Shown here piece by piece: positions 25,079 to 33,721 of a DNA stretch of 64,000 nucleotides. This DNA comes from Flavobacterium sp. (GTDB taxonomy: Bacteria; Bacteroidota; Bacteroidia; Flavobacteriales; Flavobacteriaceae), in contig NZ_JAPZSP010000020.1 of the NCBI RefSeq assembly GCF_027531705.1, forward strand, positions 62,001 through 126,000, given 5' to 3'. Below the pieces are notes generated by a model that was not told where the DNA came from, did no database searches, and was given only the letters and a program-made list of their open reading frames with translations. How positions within the stretch are numbered: the first letter of the stretch is position 1; every line of letters begins with the position of its first letter. Made by a program: the position numbers and the translations under genes.

Positions 25079-25585
25079 ATGAAAGTTTCATATAAAATAA
25101 ATAAGAATTCATTTTATGAACCAATAAAAAATTCAAAATGGATTTATTTAACTTTTTTATGTTACACAATTTTAACTATTTATCTTTTTCAAGACACAGG
25201 AATTTTAATATTTGCATTAATATTTCTTTCAATGCCATTTATTTTACAAATCATTCTTCATCTTGATTATTATTATCATGATAAAGACACAATATTAGAA
25301 ATTGATTATTCAGAAAAGAAAATAATTCAAACAAAAAAGAACTTCAAAACTGAAATTTATTTTGATGAAATTTATAAAATAATACATTTCAAAGGTAGTA
25401 ATTATCCCGAAAAATTTGGAAAATATGCAATACCTTCAAATTTTTATAATTTTACCGTTATTGTATCAAAAAATAAAAAGAAAATAAAATATACTGATTT
25501 TATATTAAAAGATTTTGGATTATTTCCAATTGAAAAAAGAGTTGTTACTACTCCATTTCTTAATTTAACTCATAATATATTCTAA
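25079..25585 (+). CDS. Membrane protein of unknown function
   Basis: 168 residues, starting 4 bases after the FAH stop. Two close hydrophobic segments (about 23-39 and 42-60) are followed by a polar, lysine-rich domain that alternates like a small beta-rich PH-like domain (ILEIDYSEKKIIQTKK ... YFDEIYKIIHF). I do not recognise a catalytic family. The AT-rich codon use and low-complexity KK/KN runs differ from the enzymes around it, so it may be a later insertion into the operon. Confidence 0.6.
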   Translation: MKVSYKINKNSFYEPIKNSKWIYLTFLCYTILTIYLFQDTGILIFALIFLSMPFILQIILHLDYYYHDKDTILEIDYSEKKIIQTKKNFKTEIYFDEIYKIIHFKGSNYPEKFGKYAIPSNFYNFTVIVSKNKKKIKYTDFILKDFGLFPIEKRVVTTPFLNLTHNIF

Positions 25586-25590
25586 AAAAT

Positions 25591-25632
25591 AGATTTAAGA
25601 AATTCTAATAATTTTAAAAATTTCTTAAATCT
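25591..25632. repeat. Intergenic hairpin repeat ending near a start codon
   Basis: AGATTTAAGAAATT (25591-25604) pairs perfectly with AATTTCTTAAATCT (25619-25632). The words 'aaatctgtgttc' then lead into the next gene. A relative with the same order lies at 41964-42028. Confidence 0.7.
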
Positions 25633-25651
25633 GTGTTCAAAAATAAAACAA

Positions 25652-26401
25652 ATGAAAAAATACAGAATAGGCCAAATAGTTCCATCATCAAACGTAACGA
25701 TGGAAACCGAAATACCAGCAATCTTTCGTTCACGCGAAACCATTTTGCCAGAGCGTTTTACGTTTCACAGCAGTAGAATGAGAATGAAAAAAGTAACCAA
25801 AGAAGAACTCGAAGCTATGGATGCCATGAGTTTGAAATGTGCTCAAGAACTTTCTGACGCTCATGTTGACGTTATGGGTTATGCTTGTTTAGTAGCAATT
25901 ATGAGCATGGGAAGAGGTTATCATTGCGTTTCGGAAGTGAATTTACATCAGGAAACTGTGGCAAACGACTTTCCTACTCCAATTGTAACTTCTGCCGGTG
26001 CATTAATTAATGGATTGAAGGTTTTAGGTGCGAAACAAATTTCGATAATTACACCTTATATGAGACCATTGACTGACATGGTTGTAGATTATATAGAACA
26101 TCAGGGCATCAAAGTAAAAGAAAGTATTGCTTTGGAAATTCCTGATAATTTGGAAGTTGCGGCTCAAAATCCGATGAATTTATTGGAAATTTATAAGCAA
26201 TTGGATCTGACGGATATTGATGTTTTAGTCGCTTCAGCTTGTGTACAAATGCCATCGTTAGAAGCTATTGATTTAATTCAGGCAGAATGTGGCATTCCTG
26301 TAACTTCAGCAGCAGTTTGTACAACATATGAAATGATGAAAAAAATAGGAATCGAAGCAAAATCTGCCATTGGTGGTGAATTACTAAATGGAAAATATTA
26401 A
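25652..26401 (+). CDS. Maleate cis-trans isomerase-like (Asp/Glu racemase superfamily)
   Basis: 249 residues. The N-terminal VPSSNVTMETEIPAI, a first catalytic-type cysteine in MGYACLVAIMSMGRG and a second in VASACVQMPSLEA match the two-cysteine active site of maleate isomerase / arylmalonate decarboxylase relatives. Maleate isomerase converts maleate to fumarate, which enters the citric acid cycle. That fits as the last step after ring cleavage and hydrolysis by the upstream genes. Its end overlaps the next gene by 14 bases. Confidence 0.8.
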   Translation: MKKYRIGQIVPSSNVTMETEIPAIFRSRETILPERFTFHSSRMRMKKVTKEELEAMDAMSLKCAQELSDAHVDVMGYACLVAIMSMGRGYHCVSEVNLHQETVANDFPTPIVTSAGALINGLKVLGAKQISIITPYMRPLTDMVVDYIEHQGIKVKESIALEIPDNLEVAAQNPMNLLEIYKQLDLTDIDVLVASACVQMPSLEAIDLIQAECGIPVTSAAVCTTYEMMKKIGIEAKSAIGGELLNGKY

Positions 26402-26636
26402 TTGGGAAACCGTAAACGGAAAATTAGTAACTAATTTAAAGTTTAAATCGCAAACTGAGTTGGTTGAATTCCTTTTGAAAGTTGCTCATCTTGCTGATGA
26501 AATGAACCATCATCCCGATTGTAAAATTCATAAAGCATTTCAATTAGAGATTTCGTTATTTACGCACGATGAAGAGGATATTACAGATTTAGATTATCAA
26601 TTAGCTGAGAAAATTGATAGCATAATCACTAAATAA
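26388..26636 (+). CDS. Pterin-4a-carbinolamine dehydratase (first copy)
   Basis: 82 residues. The family motif is clear: DEMNHHPDCKIHKAFQLEI, then LFTHDEEDITDLDYQLAEKI, with the two histidines and the later TH of the active site. The enzyme dehydrates 4a-hydroxytetrahydrobiopterin, regenerating the cofactor of aromatic amino acid hydroxylases. It overlaps the maleate-isomerase stop by 14 bases, so it is co-translated. The link to the upstream pathway may be supply of aromatic compounds from phenylalanine or tryptophan breakdown (inference). Confidence 0.85.
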   Translation: MENINWETVNGKLVTNLKFKSQTELVEFLLKVAHLADEMNHHPDCKIHKAFQLEISLFTHDEEDITDLDYQLAEKIDSIITK

Positions 26637-26643
26637 AAATCAT

Positions 26644-26763
26644 ATGAAAAATTTAATCGCATTCATCGCTGCTTTTTTTGCCGCTAAGAAAACAAAATTT
26701 GGTTGTTTTGGTACTGTTATCGTTTTTATAGTAGTTTATTGGCTGGTAAAGAAAATACTTTAA
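26644..26763 (+). CDS. 39-residue single-span membrane peptide
   Basis: ATG at 26644, 7 bases after the first dehydratase; ends TAA at 26761-26763. It has an N-terminal hydrophobic stretch (MKNLIAFIAAFFAAKK) and a second one (GTVIVFIVVYWLVKKIL) with lysines at the ends. It is tightly packed between two co-directional genes and has no overlap with other frames. Function unknown; coding status is probable, not certain. Confidence 0.5.
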   Translation: MKNLIAFIAAFFAAKKTKFGCFGTVIVFIVVYWLVKKIL

Positions 26764-26773
26764 TCAACTTAAA

Positions 26774-27019
26774 ATGGAATGGAAAATTGTTGATGAAAAA
26801 CTGGTAAATCAATTTGAGTTTGCAACACAAACTAAATTGGTAGAATTTCTATTGAATATTGCTCAATACGCAGATAAAATTAATCATCATCCTGATTATA
26901 ACGTTTTTCAATTTTCAAAAGTGAAGTTTATTATATTTTCACATGATAAAAATCAAATAACAGATTTAGATAATCAACTTGCAGAATTTATTTCTTCTTG
27001 TTATCATTCTAATAAATGA
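26774..27019 (+). CDS. Pterin-4a-carbinolamine dehydratase-like (second, diverged copy)
   Basis: 81 residues, clearly a paralogue of the gene 138 bases upstream: WKIVDEKLVNQFEFATQTK against WETVNGKLVTNLKFKSQTE. NHHPDYNVFQFSKVKFIIFSHD keeps the HHP and SH positions, so it may still be active. The sequence between is diverged and more AT-rich. A tandem duplication is the simplest origin. One copy may be a dimerisation or regulatory partner, as known for eukaryotic PCD/DCoH, but that is speculation. Confidence 0.75.
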   Translation: MEWKIVDEKLVNQFEFATQTKLVEFLLNIAQYADKINHHPDYNVFQFSKVKFIIFSHDKNQITDLDNQLAEFISSCYHSNK

Positions 27020-27129
27020 ATTCAATTTTAACATCAGTTGTAATTTTTCCACTACTTTTTTTACTATATTTTTTATTTACAAGCCATATTATAACAAATA
27101 ATAATAATTTTCTATTTACTAATTACTAA
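27016..27129 (+). CDS. 37-residue hydrophobic peptide (possible)
   Basis: An ATGA overlap with the second dehydratase stop (ATG at 27016, TGA at 27017) suggests coupling. The peptide MNSILTSVVIFPLLFLLYFL continues to a polar tail and ends in TAA at 27127-27129, inside the end of the convergent gene. It is a single membrane span. It could be chance in AT-rich DNA. Confidence 0.35.
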   Translation: MNSILTSVVIFPLLFLLYFLFTSHIITNNNNFLFTNY

Positions 27130-28549
27130 TTACTAATTTTCCAATACCTGAATTAGTTCTAATTAAATAAAATCCTTCTTTTAAAAGTTCAATAGAAATT
27201 CCACCTTTTTCATTCAAATATCCAGAAAAAACAACTTTTCCCATTATGTCAATGACAGATATTTGTTCATTGATTTTAAAATTTTTTATATAAACACAAT
27301 CACTAGCTGGATTTGGATAAATTTCTATTGAAAAATTAGAATCTACAATTGCTGTACTCAATTCAGTATTGCAATTATTCAACTTCATATCTATTTGTTC
27401 TAATAAAGCCCAAGTATAAATATTATAATCTTTTTGATGATAACCAAGTGTTGAAAAGGTTGGATTAGATTCTTCATCCAATAAGTAATTTGGTCGCAAA
27501 TCGCTTATTTCAGGGGTATGCTGTACTAAAAAACCAACTTGATTTAAACTTGCTCGGTAATGTCTTATTTGATATAAATTATCAAAGGCAACATAACCTG
27601 CATTTCCGCCATATGTTGCGTTATTTCTCAAAATAATAAAGTTTTCTAGCGAACTTGATTCATCAGTGTAATATAAAGAATCTTGCATTGTCCAATTCTC
27701 TGACAAATCTATTTGACTATTTGCCCAACCATTTGAAACTACAATTGGATTCAGACACGGATGCGAATTTATTGGAGCTGGAGGAATTTGACCTTCTTTA
27801 TAACATCGCCAAGACATAACACAACCGCATTCATTCTGTTGGGTACAAAAAGGGATATTTTGCCACCAACCACCGGTATTCAAATCTGGATTTGCGTAAT
27901 TACTTACTATTCCAGCAATTACTGCCACAACAAGTTTTTGTTGCAAATCTGGATTGGAATCAAAGACATCTTTTAATAAAAAACCTGCCAAATAGGCACC
28001 TTGAGAATGACTCGCAATAATAATTTTATTCCCATTATTATGATTTTCTAAATAATTTAGAAATGCTGCTTTTATATCGCTATAAGCAATACCTAAAGTA
28101 GCAGCTTGTGTTGCATCTGAATTATTATTTATAAAGGTTGGTGGTGTTGCTTGTCTATAACGTGGTGCAAACATTCTCCCGTATTTAGACAACAAACCTG
28201 CTTGACCACGAATACTTGCTGCAACCATAAAAGTATTTTGATTGGCAATTGGAATTGTTTCAATTTCAGTAAAACTTCCCATATTTTCTAATACAGTTGG
28301 ATGTACAAAAAAAACATCAACACCTGTGTTAATCATTGAATTATTAGTGTTTTGAATAACTGTCGTTGTGTTGAGATTTTTATCAATAACAGCAATATCT
28401 ATATTAAAACCATCTAGTAAAGTTCCTGTTTTATTAGGATGAAAAGCCCAATTTGACATCAAATTATAATTTGTTTGAGCAAAGGATAAAAAATTTATAA
28501 AAAAGAAGCAAATAGCAACTAAATAACTGATTTTGTAATTTTTAGTCAT
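27119..28549 (-). CDS. T9SS-secreted DUF3089-like alpha/beta-hydrolase
   Basis: 476 residues from MTKNYKISYLVAICFFF, which is a proper signal peptide; an earlier in-frame ATG at 28660 would put 37 non-signal residues in front. The hydrolase part has VDVFFVHPTVL near the N-terminus and the nucleophile elbow IIASHSQGAYLAGF. DUF3089 proteins are predicted lipase/esterase-like hydrolases. The last 70 residues form a T9SS sorting domain (IEIYPNPASDCVYIKNF ... GIGKLVISN). It is likely secreted or surface-bound. It converges with the small peptide gene. Confidence 0.8.
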   Translation of the reverse strand: MTKNYKISYLVAICFFFINFLSFAQTNYNLMSNWAFHPNKTGTLLDGFNIDIAVIDKNLNTTTVIQNTNNSMINTGVDVFFVHPTVLENMGSFTEIETIPIANQNTFMVAASIRGQAGLLSKYGRMFAPRYRQATPPTFINNNSDATQAATLGIAYSDIKAAFLNYLENHNNGNKIIIASHSQGAYLAGFLLKDVFDSNPDLQQKLVVAVIAGIVSNYANPDLNTGGWWQNIPFCTQQNECGCVMSWRCYKEGQIPPAPINSHPCLNPIVVSNGWANSQIDLSENWTMQDSLYYTDESSSLENFIILRNNATYGGNAGYVAFDNLYQIRHYRASLNQVGFLVQHTPEISDLRPNYLLDEESNPTFSTLGYHQKDYNIYTWALLEQIDMKLNNCNTELSTAIVDSNFSIEIYPNPASDCVYIKNFKINEQISVIDIMGKVVFSGYLNEKGGISIELLKEGFYLIRTNSGIGKLVISN

Positions 28550-28688
28550 AATATTCAAAATAAATAATGAGTTACTTTTTTGGACTAAAAAAGTATAAAA
28601 AGGTTTAATGTTATAACTAAATTTTAATTTAATAGTAATGCATAAACTAGATAAAATCAATTATTTAGCAATAACTCAAAAAAAATTA

Positions 28689-28696
28689 TATATTTG
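28689..28696 (+). promoter_or_regulatory. Candidate -7 box of the large metalloprotease gene
   Basis: TATATTTG fits TAnnTTTG exactly and ends 28 bases before the ATG. A convincing -33 TTG is not visible. Confidence 0.4.
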
Positions 28697-28724
28697 AAAA
28701 TTAATTAATTTCATTCCTCAAATT

Positions 28725-31700
28725 ATGAAAAGAAAATTACTCCTACTAGTTTTTATTTTCTCAGCAACTTTCAGTATTGGTCAAGAACTTTGGAATAAAA
28801 CCAATGAAAATCTTATTAGCGCTCTTGGCAAAATGGACCGAAGTTCAATTCCAAGTAAATATGATTTATATACTTTAAATTTTGTTAAGTTTAAAAGTCA
28901 ACTACAAAATGTACCTTTAGATATTTCAGGACAATATTCAAATAAAATTGTTGCTTTTCCTAATACTAATGGTGAAATGGAACAATATAGAATCTACAAT
29001 GCTCCTGTTATGGAAGATGGATTAGCTTTAAAACATCCTGAAATTCAATCATTTTCTGGGATAAATATTAATAAACCTTCAGAATCAATTCGTTTTAGTA
29101 CAACATTATTTGGACTGCATGCAATGGTTTTTTCTAATGAAGGAACTTATTACATCGATACTTATACAAAAGACTTAAACAATTACATTCTTTATGAAAA
29201 GAAAGATGTAGTAAATACTAGAAATTTTACTTGTGAGGTCGGTAATGACGAGTCAGTGAAAAGAGTCATGGACACAAATGCTTCTCCGATTTCTGCTAGA
29301 GCGAGTGATGGTAATTTCAGAACATATCGACTTGCTATGGCATGTACAATTGAATACGCTGCCTTTCACGTTAATGCTGCAGGTTTGAATGCAGGAACAT
29401 TAGCACAAAAAAAAGCAGCTGTTTTAGCAGCTATGGTTGTTACTATGGTTCGAGTAAATGGTGTTTTTGAAAAAGATATGTCGTTGCGTATGAGTCTGGT
29501 TGCCAATAATGATTTAGTTATTTTTATTGATGCAGATACTTTTGATAATGCCAATTCTGGAACATTAATCAATCAAAGTCAAACAGTAATTGATACCAAT
29601 ATCGGTTCAGCAAATTATGATATTGGACATACAGTAAGTACTGGCGGTGGCGGATTGGCACAACTTTTTTCACCATGCTCAGGAAGTAAGGCAAGAGGAA
29701 TAACAGGTCAAGGCTCTCCTGTTGGTGATCCATTTGATATTGATTATGTAGCACACGAAATGGGACACCAATGGGGTGCAAATCATACTCAAAACAATGG
29801 TTGTAATAGAAATAGTGGAACAGCTGTTGAACCAGGAAGTGCCAGCACAATAATGGGTTATGCAGGAATTTGTGCTCCAAATGTTCAGAGTAATTCTGAT
29901 GATCATTTTCATGGAGTAAGTATTTCTGAAATGATGAACTTTATTGCTGGTTCAGGAGGTAGTTGTGCAGTTACAATTCCAAATGGAAATAGTGCCCCAA
30001 TTGTAAATGCAGGTATTGATTATACCATTCCGAAAGGAACTGCCTTTGTATTAAAAGGTAATGCAACCGATGCTAATAACGATGCACTTACTTATTGCTG
30101 GGAACAAACAAATACAGAAGTTTCAACACAACCACCGACACAAACAGCTACCGTTGGTCCAAATTTTAGATCCAATATTCCAAGTATTTCGCCTAATCGT
30201 TATATGCCAACATTATCGAGCGTAATTGCCGGCAACCTAGCTCCTACTTGGGAAGTTGTTCCAACTGTGGCAAGAACAATGAACTTTTCTTTAACTGTAA
30301 GAGATAACAGAACCCCAAATGGTGGACAAACTGGTAGAGATAATATGGTAGTAACAGTTGCGAATGTAGGACCATTTTTGGTCTTAAGCCCAAACACAGC
30401 GGTTTCTTATGTTGCAGGCTCAAATCAAACAATAACTTGGGATGTTGCAGGAACTACTGCTAACGGAGTTAATTGTTCAAATGTTGATATTTATCTTTCT
30501 ACAAATGGAGGAACAAGTTTTCCAACACTTTTAGCAAGCAATGTTCCTAATGATGGCTCCGAAACAGTAACAATTCCAAATGCCATTGGTACAACAAACA
30601 GAATAATGATAAGCGGGAACAAACATCTTTTTTACGATGTTTCAAATGCTAATTTCAGTATTACTGCTCCAACGTCTGATTTTGCTTTAGCTTTTTCAGG
30701 AATAGAAAACGGCCAAAATAAAGAAGTTTGCCAAGGTACAGATGCTTCTTATGATTTGAACTATTCAACTCTTGCAGGCTTTTCTGGAACAACAACCTTT
30801 AGCATATCTGGTAATCCTGCCGGAACAATAGCTACATTTTTGCCATCATCTACAAATGCAACAAGTACAGTTGGCTTAACAATAAGCAATACTGCTTCAT
30901 CTCTAACAGGTCTTTATGAAATGACTGTTACCGGAACTTCAGGTGCTACTACAAAAATTGTAAAATTGTATTTAAACATATTAAATTCAACTTTTGCTAC
31001 AATGGCATTAACATCTCCAGCAAATTTAGCTTATGCTCAAGCTACAAATGTAATTCTCAATTGGGGAGCAGATGCCTCTGCAAGTTCTTATATTGTCCAA
31101 GTTGCAACTGATGAAGATTTTACAACTATTATAAACAATCAAACTGTTGCAACTAATTCATTTAACCTTTCTGGGTTAAATCAATTAACCAATTATTTTT
31201 GGAGAGTGCAACCAAGAAATTCTGGCTGTTTCGGTAGCTTTAGTGCTCCATTTAGATTTACTACTGGTCAACAAACTTGTTTGAATACAAGCTCAACTAA
31301 TGTTCCATTAGCAATTTCTGCTTCAGGCACACCCACTGTTAACTCTACACTTACAATCCCTGCAGGAAGCAATGTTACTATTTCTGATATTAATGTTACA
31401 GCACAAATAACTCATAGTTGGGCCGAAGACATTACTTTAACGTTAATAAGCCCTTCTGGAACTCAAGTACAATTAGTTGCAGGTCAATGTTCAAATAATG
31501 ATAATTTAAATACAACTTTTGACGATTCAGGAACAGTATTAGCTTGTGGAACAAATCCAGCAATAGTAGGCACTATTTTACCTTCTCAGCCACTATCTGC
31601 TTTAAACGGGCAATCATCTCAAGGTGTTTGGACGTTAAGAGTTTTTGATACTGCTGCAGGTGACGGTGGTTCATTAACTGCTTGGAGTTTAAACATATGT

Positions 31701-33305
31701 TCAGTTCCAAATACGCCAATAACCTGTGGGCAAATTACAACAACTTGGAATGGAACATCATGGACAAATGGAAGACCTGTAAACAATGTTGCTGCAACAA
31801 TCAATGGTGATCTAACTTTAAGTGGTGATTTAGATGTTTGCTCGCTTGATATTATTGGAACATCTCAAGTTGTCTTACAATCAAATTCTAATTTAACGGT
31901 AGATGGAATAATTAATGTTGCTCCAGCGGCAAATTTAACAATTGAAAACAATGCGAATTTAATTCAAAATCAAAACGTTGTTAATGTTGCAAATGCAATC
32001 GTAAAAAGAAATTCAAATCCGTTGATGCGTTTAGACTATACAATTTGGTCATCACCTGTTACAGGAACGCAAACCCTAAAAAGCTTTTCTCCTAATACAT
32101 TGACAAATCGTTTTTACAATTATAATACGTCGACTAATTTTTACGAATTAGTAGCCAATCCGTTAACACAAACATTTAATTTAGGTAAAGGTTATCTAAT
32201 CAGAATGCCTGATAATCATCCAACAACACCAACTATTTGGAACGGTGAATTTGCAGGAAATTTGAATAATGGAACTATTGATATAAACTTATCTTATGTT
32301 AGTGCTAGTCAAAATTACAATATGATTGGTAATCCGTATCCATCAACTATAAGTGCTGAAAATTTAATTTCTAATAATACTTCAACAATTTCTGGTGCAA
32401 TCTATTTTTGGAGAAAAATTAATAATGCTTCGGGTACAGCTTATGCTTCTTATACGCAAGGTGGCGCTACCACAACTTCACCGACAAGCCCAATTCCAAA
32501 TGGAATAATTCAAGTCGGACAAGGATTTTTTGTAAGAGCTAAAAATGTTGCAACTCCAAAAGTAACATTTACAAATGCTTTGAGAACAACCAATAATGAT
32601 AATCAATTTTTCAGAACAAATTCTGATACTGAAAAAAATAGAATCTGGTTGAATTTGACCAATGATTCTGGATTGTTTGTACAAATGCTTGCTGGTTATA
32701 TGACTGGTGCCACCTATGGTTTTGATGATTCATATGATGCGATTTCTATGAATGATGCTCCGATCGGTTTGACTAGTTTAGTTGCAAATGAAGAATATTC
32801 AATTCAGTTAAAAGCGTTGCCTTTTGATGTAAATGATGTAGTTCCATTAAATTTCAAAACTGACGCTGCTGGAAATTATTCAATCGCAATTGATCATGTT
32901 GATGGTTTGTTTGAAACGACTAATCAAGAAGTTTACTTAAGAGATAATATGCTACAAGTTGTTCACAATCTTTCAAATGCTCCTTATACCTTTAGTTCTG
33001 AAATTGGAAATTTTGCTAGTCGTTTTGAAATAGCTTATCAAAACACTTTAGCAACTACCACTCCAACTTTAGAAAACAATTTGGTTACTATTGCAACTGC
33101 CAACAGTCAAATAGAAATTAAATCGTTGACTGAGAAATTGAGTAAAGTATTTATATACGATTTACTTGGCAGAAGTTTATATTTCTATGAAAAAGTGGAT
33201 AAAAACGAATTGCAAATCTCAACCATAACAGCGCACCATCAAGCTCTTTTAGTCAAAATAGAATTGCAAAATGGGCAAACAGTTATAAAGAAAATTGTTT
33301 TTTAA
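28725..33305 (+). CDS. Secreted reprolysin-like metalloprotease, multidomain
   Basis: 1526 residues with a signal peptide (to about FSIGQ, residue 20) and a propeptide-like region to about 180. The zinc site is HEMGHQWGANH at 344-354 (HExxHxxGxxH), followed by the met-turn-like STIMGYAGIC. Then come beta-sandwich segments, a fibronectin III-like domain (about 760-845), and a proprotein-convertase P-like domain (about 850-985, with WTLRVFDTAAGDGGSLTAWS). The C-terminal 500 residues are a large beta region. The tail (LSKVFIYDLLGRSLYFYEKV ... TVIKKIVF) resembles a sorting domain without the YPNP start. It is probably a T9SS-exported protease. Confidence 0.85.
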   Translation: MKRKLLLLVFIFSATFSIGQELWNKTNENLISALGKMDRSSIPSKYDLYTLNFVKFKSQLQNVPLDISGQYSNKIVAFPNTNGEMEQYRIYNAPVMEDGLALKHPEIQSFSGININKPSESIRFSTTLFGLHAMVFSNEGTYYIDTYTKDLNNYILYEKKDVVNTRNFTCEVGNDESVKRVMDTNASPISARASDGNFRTYRLAMACTIEYAAFHVNAAGLNAGTLAQKKAAVLAAMVVTMVRVNGVFEKDMSLRMSLVANNDLVIFIDADTFDNANSGTLINQSQTVIDTNIGSANYDIGHTVSTGGGGLAQLFSPCSGSKARGITGQGSPVGDPFDIDYVAHEMGHQWGANHTQNNGCNRNSGTAVEPGSASTIMGYAGICAPNVQSNSDDHFHGVSISEMMNFIAGSGGSCAVTIPNGNSAPIVNAGIDYTIPKGTAFVLKGNATDANNDALTYCWEQTNTEVSTQPPTQTATVGPNFRSNIPSISPNRYMPTLSSVIAGNLAPTWEVVPTVARTMNFSLTVRDNRTPNGGQTGRDNMVVTVANVGPFLVLSPNTAVSYVAGSNQTITWDVAGTTANGVNCSNVDIYLSTNGGTSFPTLLASNVPNDGSETVTIPNAIGTTNRIMISGNKHLFYDVSNANFSITAPTSDFALAFSGIENGQNKEVCQGTDASYDLNYSTLAGFSGTTTFSISGNPAGTIATFLPSSTNATSTVGLTISNTASSLTGLYEMTVTGTSGATTKIVKLYLNILNSTFATMALTSPANLAYAQATNVILNWGADASASSYIVQVATDEDFTTIINNQTVATNSFNLSGLNQLTNYFWRVQPRNSGCFGSFSAPFRFTTGQQTCLNTSSTNVPLAISASGTPTVNSTLTIPAGSNVTISDINVTAQITHSWAEDITLTLISPSGTQVQLVAGQCSNNDNLNTTFDDSGTVLACGTNPAIVGTILPSQPLSALNGQSSQGVWTLRVFDTAAGDGGSLTAWSLNICSVPNTPITCGQITTTWNGTSWTNGRPVNNVAATINGDLTLSGDLDVCSLDIIGTSQVVLQSNSNLTVDGIINVAPAANLTIENNANLIQNQNVVNVANAIVKRNSNPLMRLDYTIWSSPVTGTQTLKSFSPNTLTNRFYNYNTSTNFYELVANPLTQTFNLGKGYLIRMPDNHPTTPTIWNGEFAGNLNNGTIDINLSYVSASQNYNMIGNPYPSTISAENLISNNTSTISGAIYFWRKINNASGTAYASYTQGGATTTSPTSPIPNGIIQVGQGFFVRAKNVATPKVTFTNALRTTNNDNQFFRTNSDTEKNRIWLNLTNDSGLFVQMLAGYMTGATYGFDDSYDAISMNDAPIGLTSLVANEEYSIQLKALPFDVNDVVPLNFKTDAAGNYSIAIDHVDGLFETTNQEVYLRDNMLQVVHNLSNAPYTFSSEIGNFASRFEIAYQNTLATTTPTLENNLVTIATANSQIEIKSLTEKLSKVFIYDLLGRSLYFYEKVDKNELQISTITAHHQALLVKIELQNGQTVIKKIVF

Positions 33306-33721
33306 GAATAAAAATGGAGTTCGTTTGAGCTCCATTTTTTTTGAATGTTTAGTGACTATATGAATCACTGACAACATCAATTATTACCAATTTAACAACA
33401 CCAACTCACTTTCAATCCAAAGACCAAATAAAGTTATTGCTTTGAGTGACATTAATACTTTCATAAAAACACCTAACTATGAAAAATAGTATTACTTTCT
33501 AAACCATTGATTGATAAATTATTTTCTAATCCGATTATATTTTTTCAAATACCATATATTGCTATAAATCTAAACAATAAAAAAACTATAAATGATTTTA
33601 TCCAAATTGAAATCAAGGTTACGTCTTCTTTTTGAAGAAAAATTCATTAATTTTTTTGCTTGATTTAGTAGAAAAGCCCCACTTTCTTCAAATCCATGTG
33701 AGCCGTAGATTTCATTTCCTA
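33306..33721. other. Gene-free interval
   Basis: After the terminator at 33311-33342 I find no convincing gene. A minus-strand frame (33570-33797) that overlaps the acyltransferase end contains low-complexity residues and no recognisable domain. The rest is AT-rich with no strong hairpin. Confidence 0.55.
33311..33342 (+). terminator. Terminator of the metalloprotease gene
   Basis: AAAATGGAG and CTCCATTTT pair across a 10-base loop, followed by a T-run. The stop codon is 6 bases upstream. Confidence 0.8.

Noticed and set aside
28550..28660. A longer N-terminus for the DUF3089-like protein
   Set aside because: The extra residues precede a complete signal peptide, so the inner ATG is the better start.
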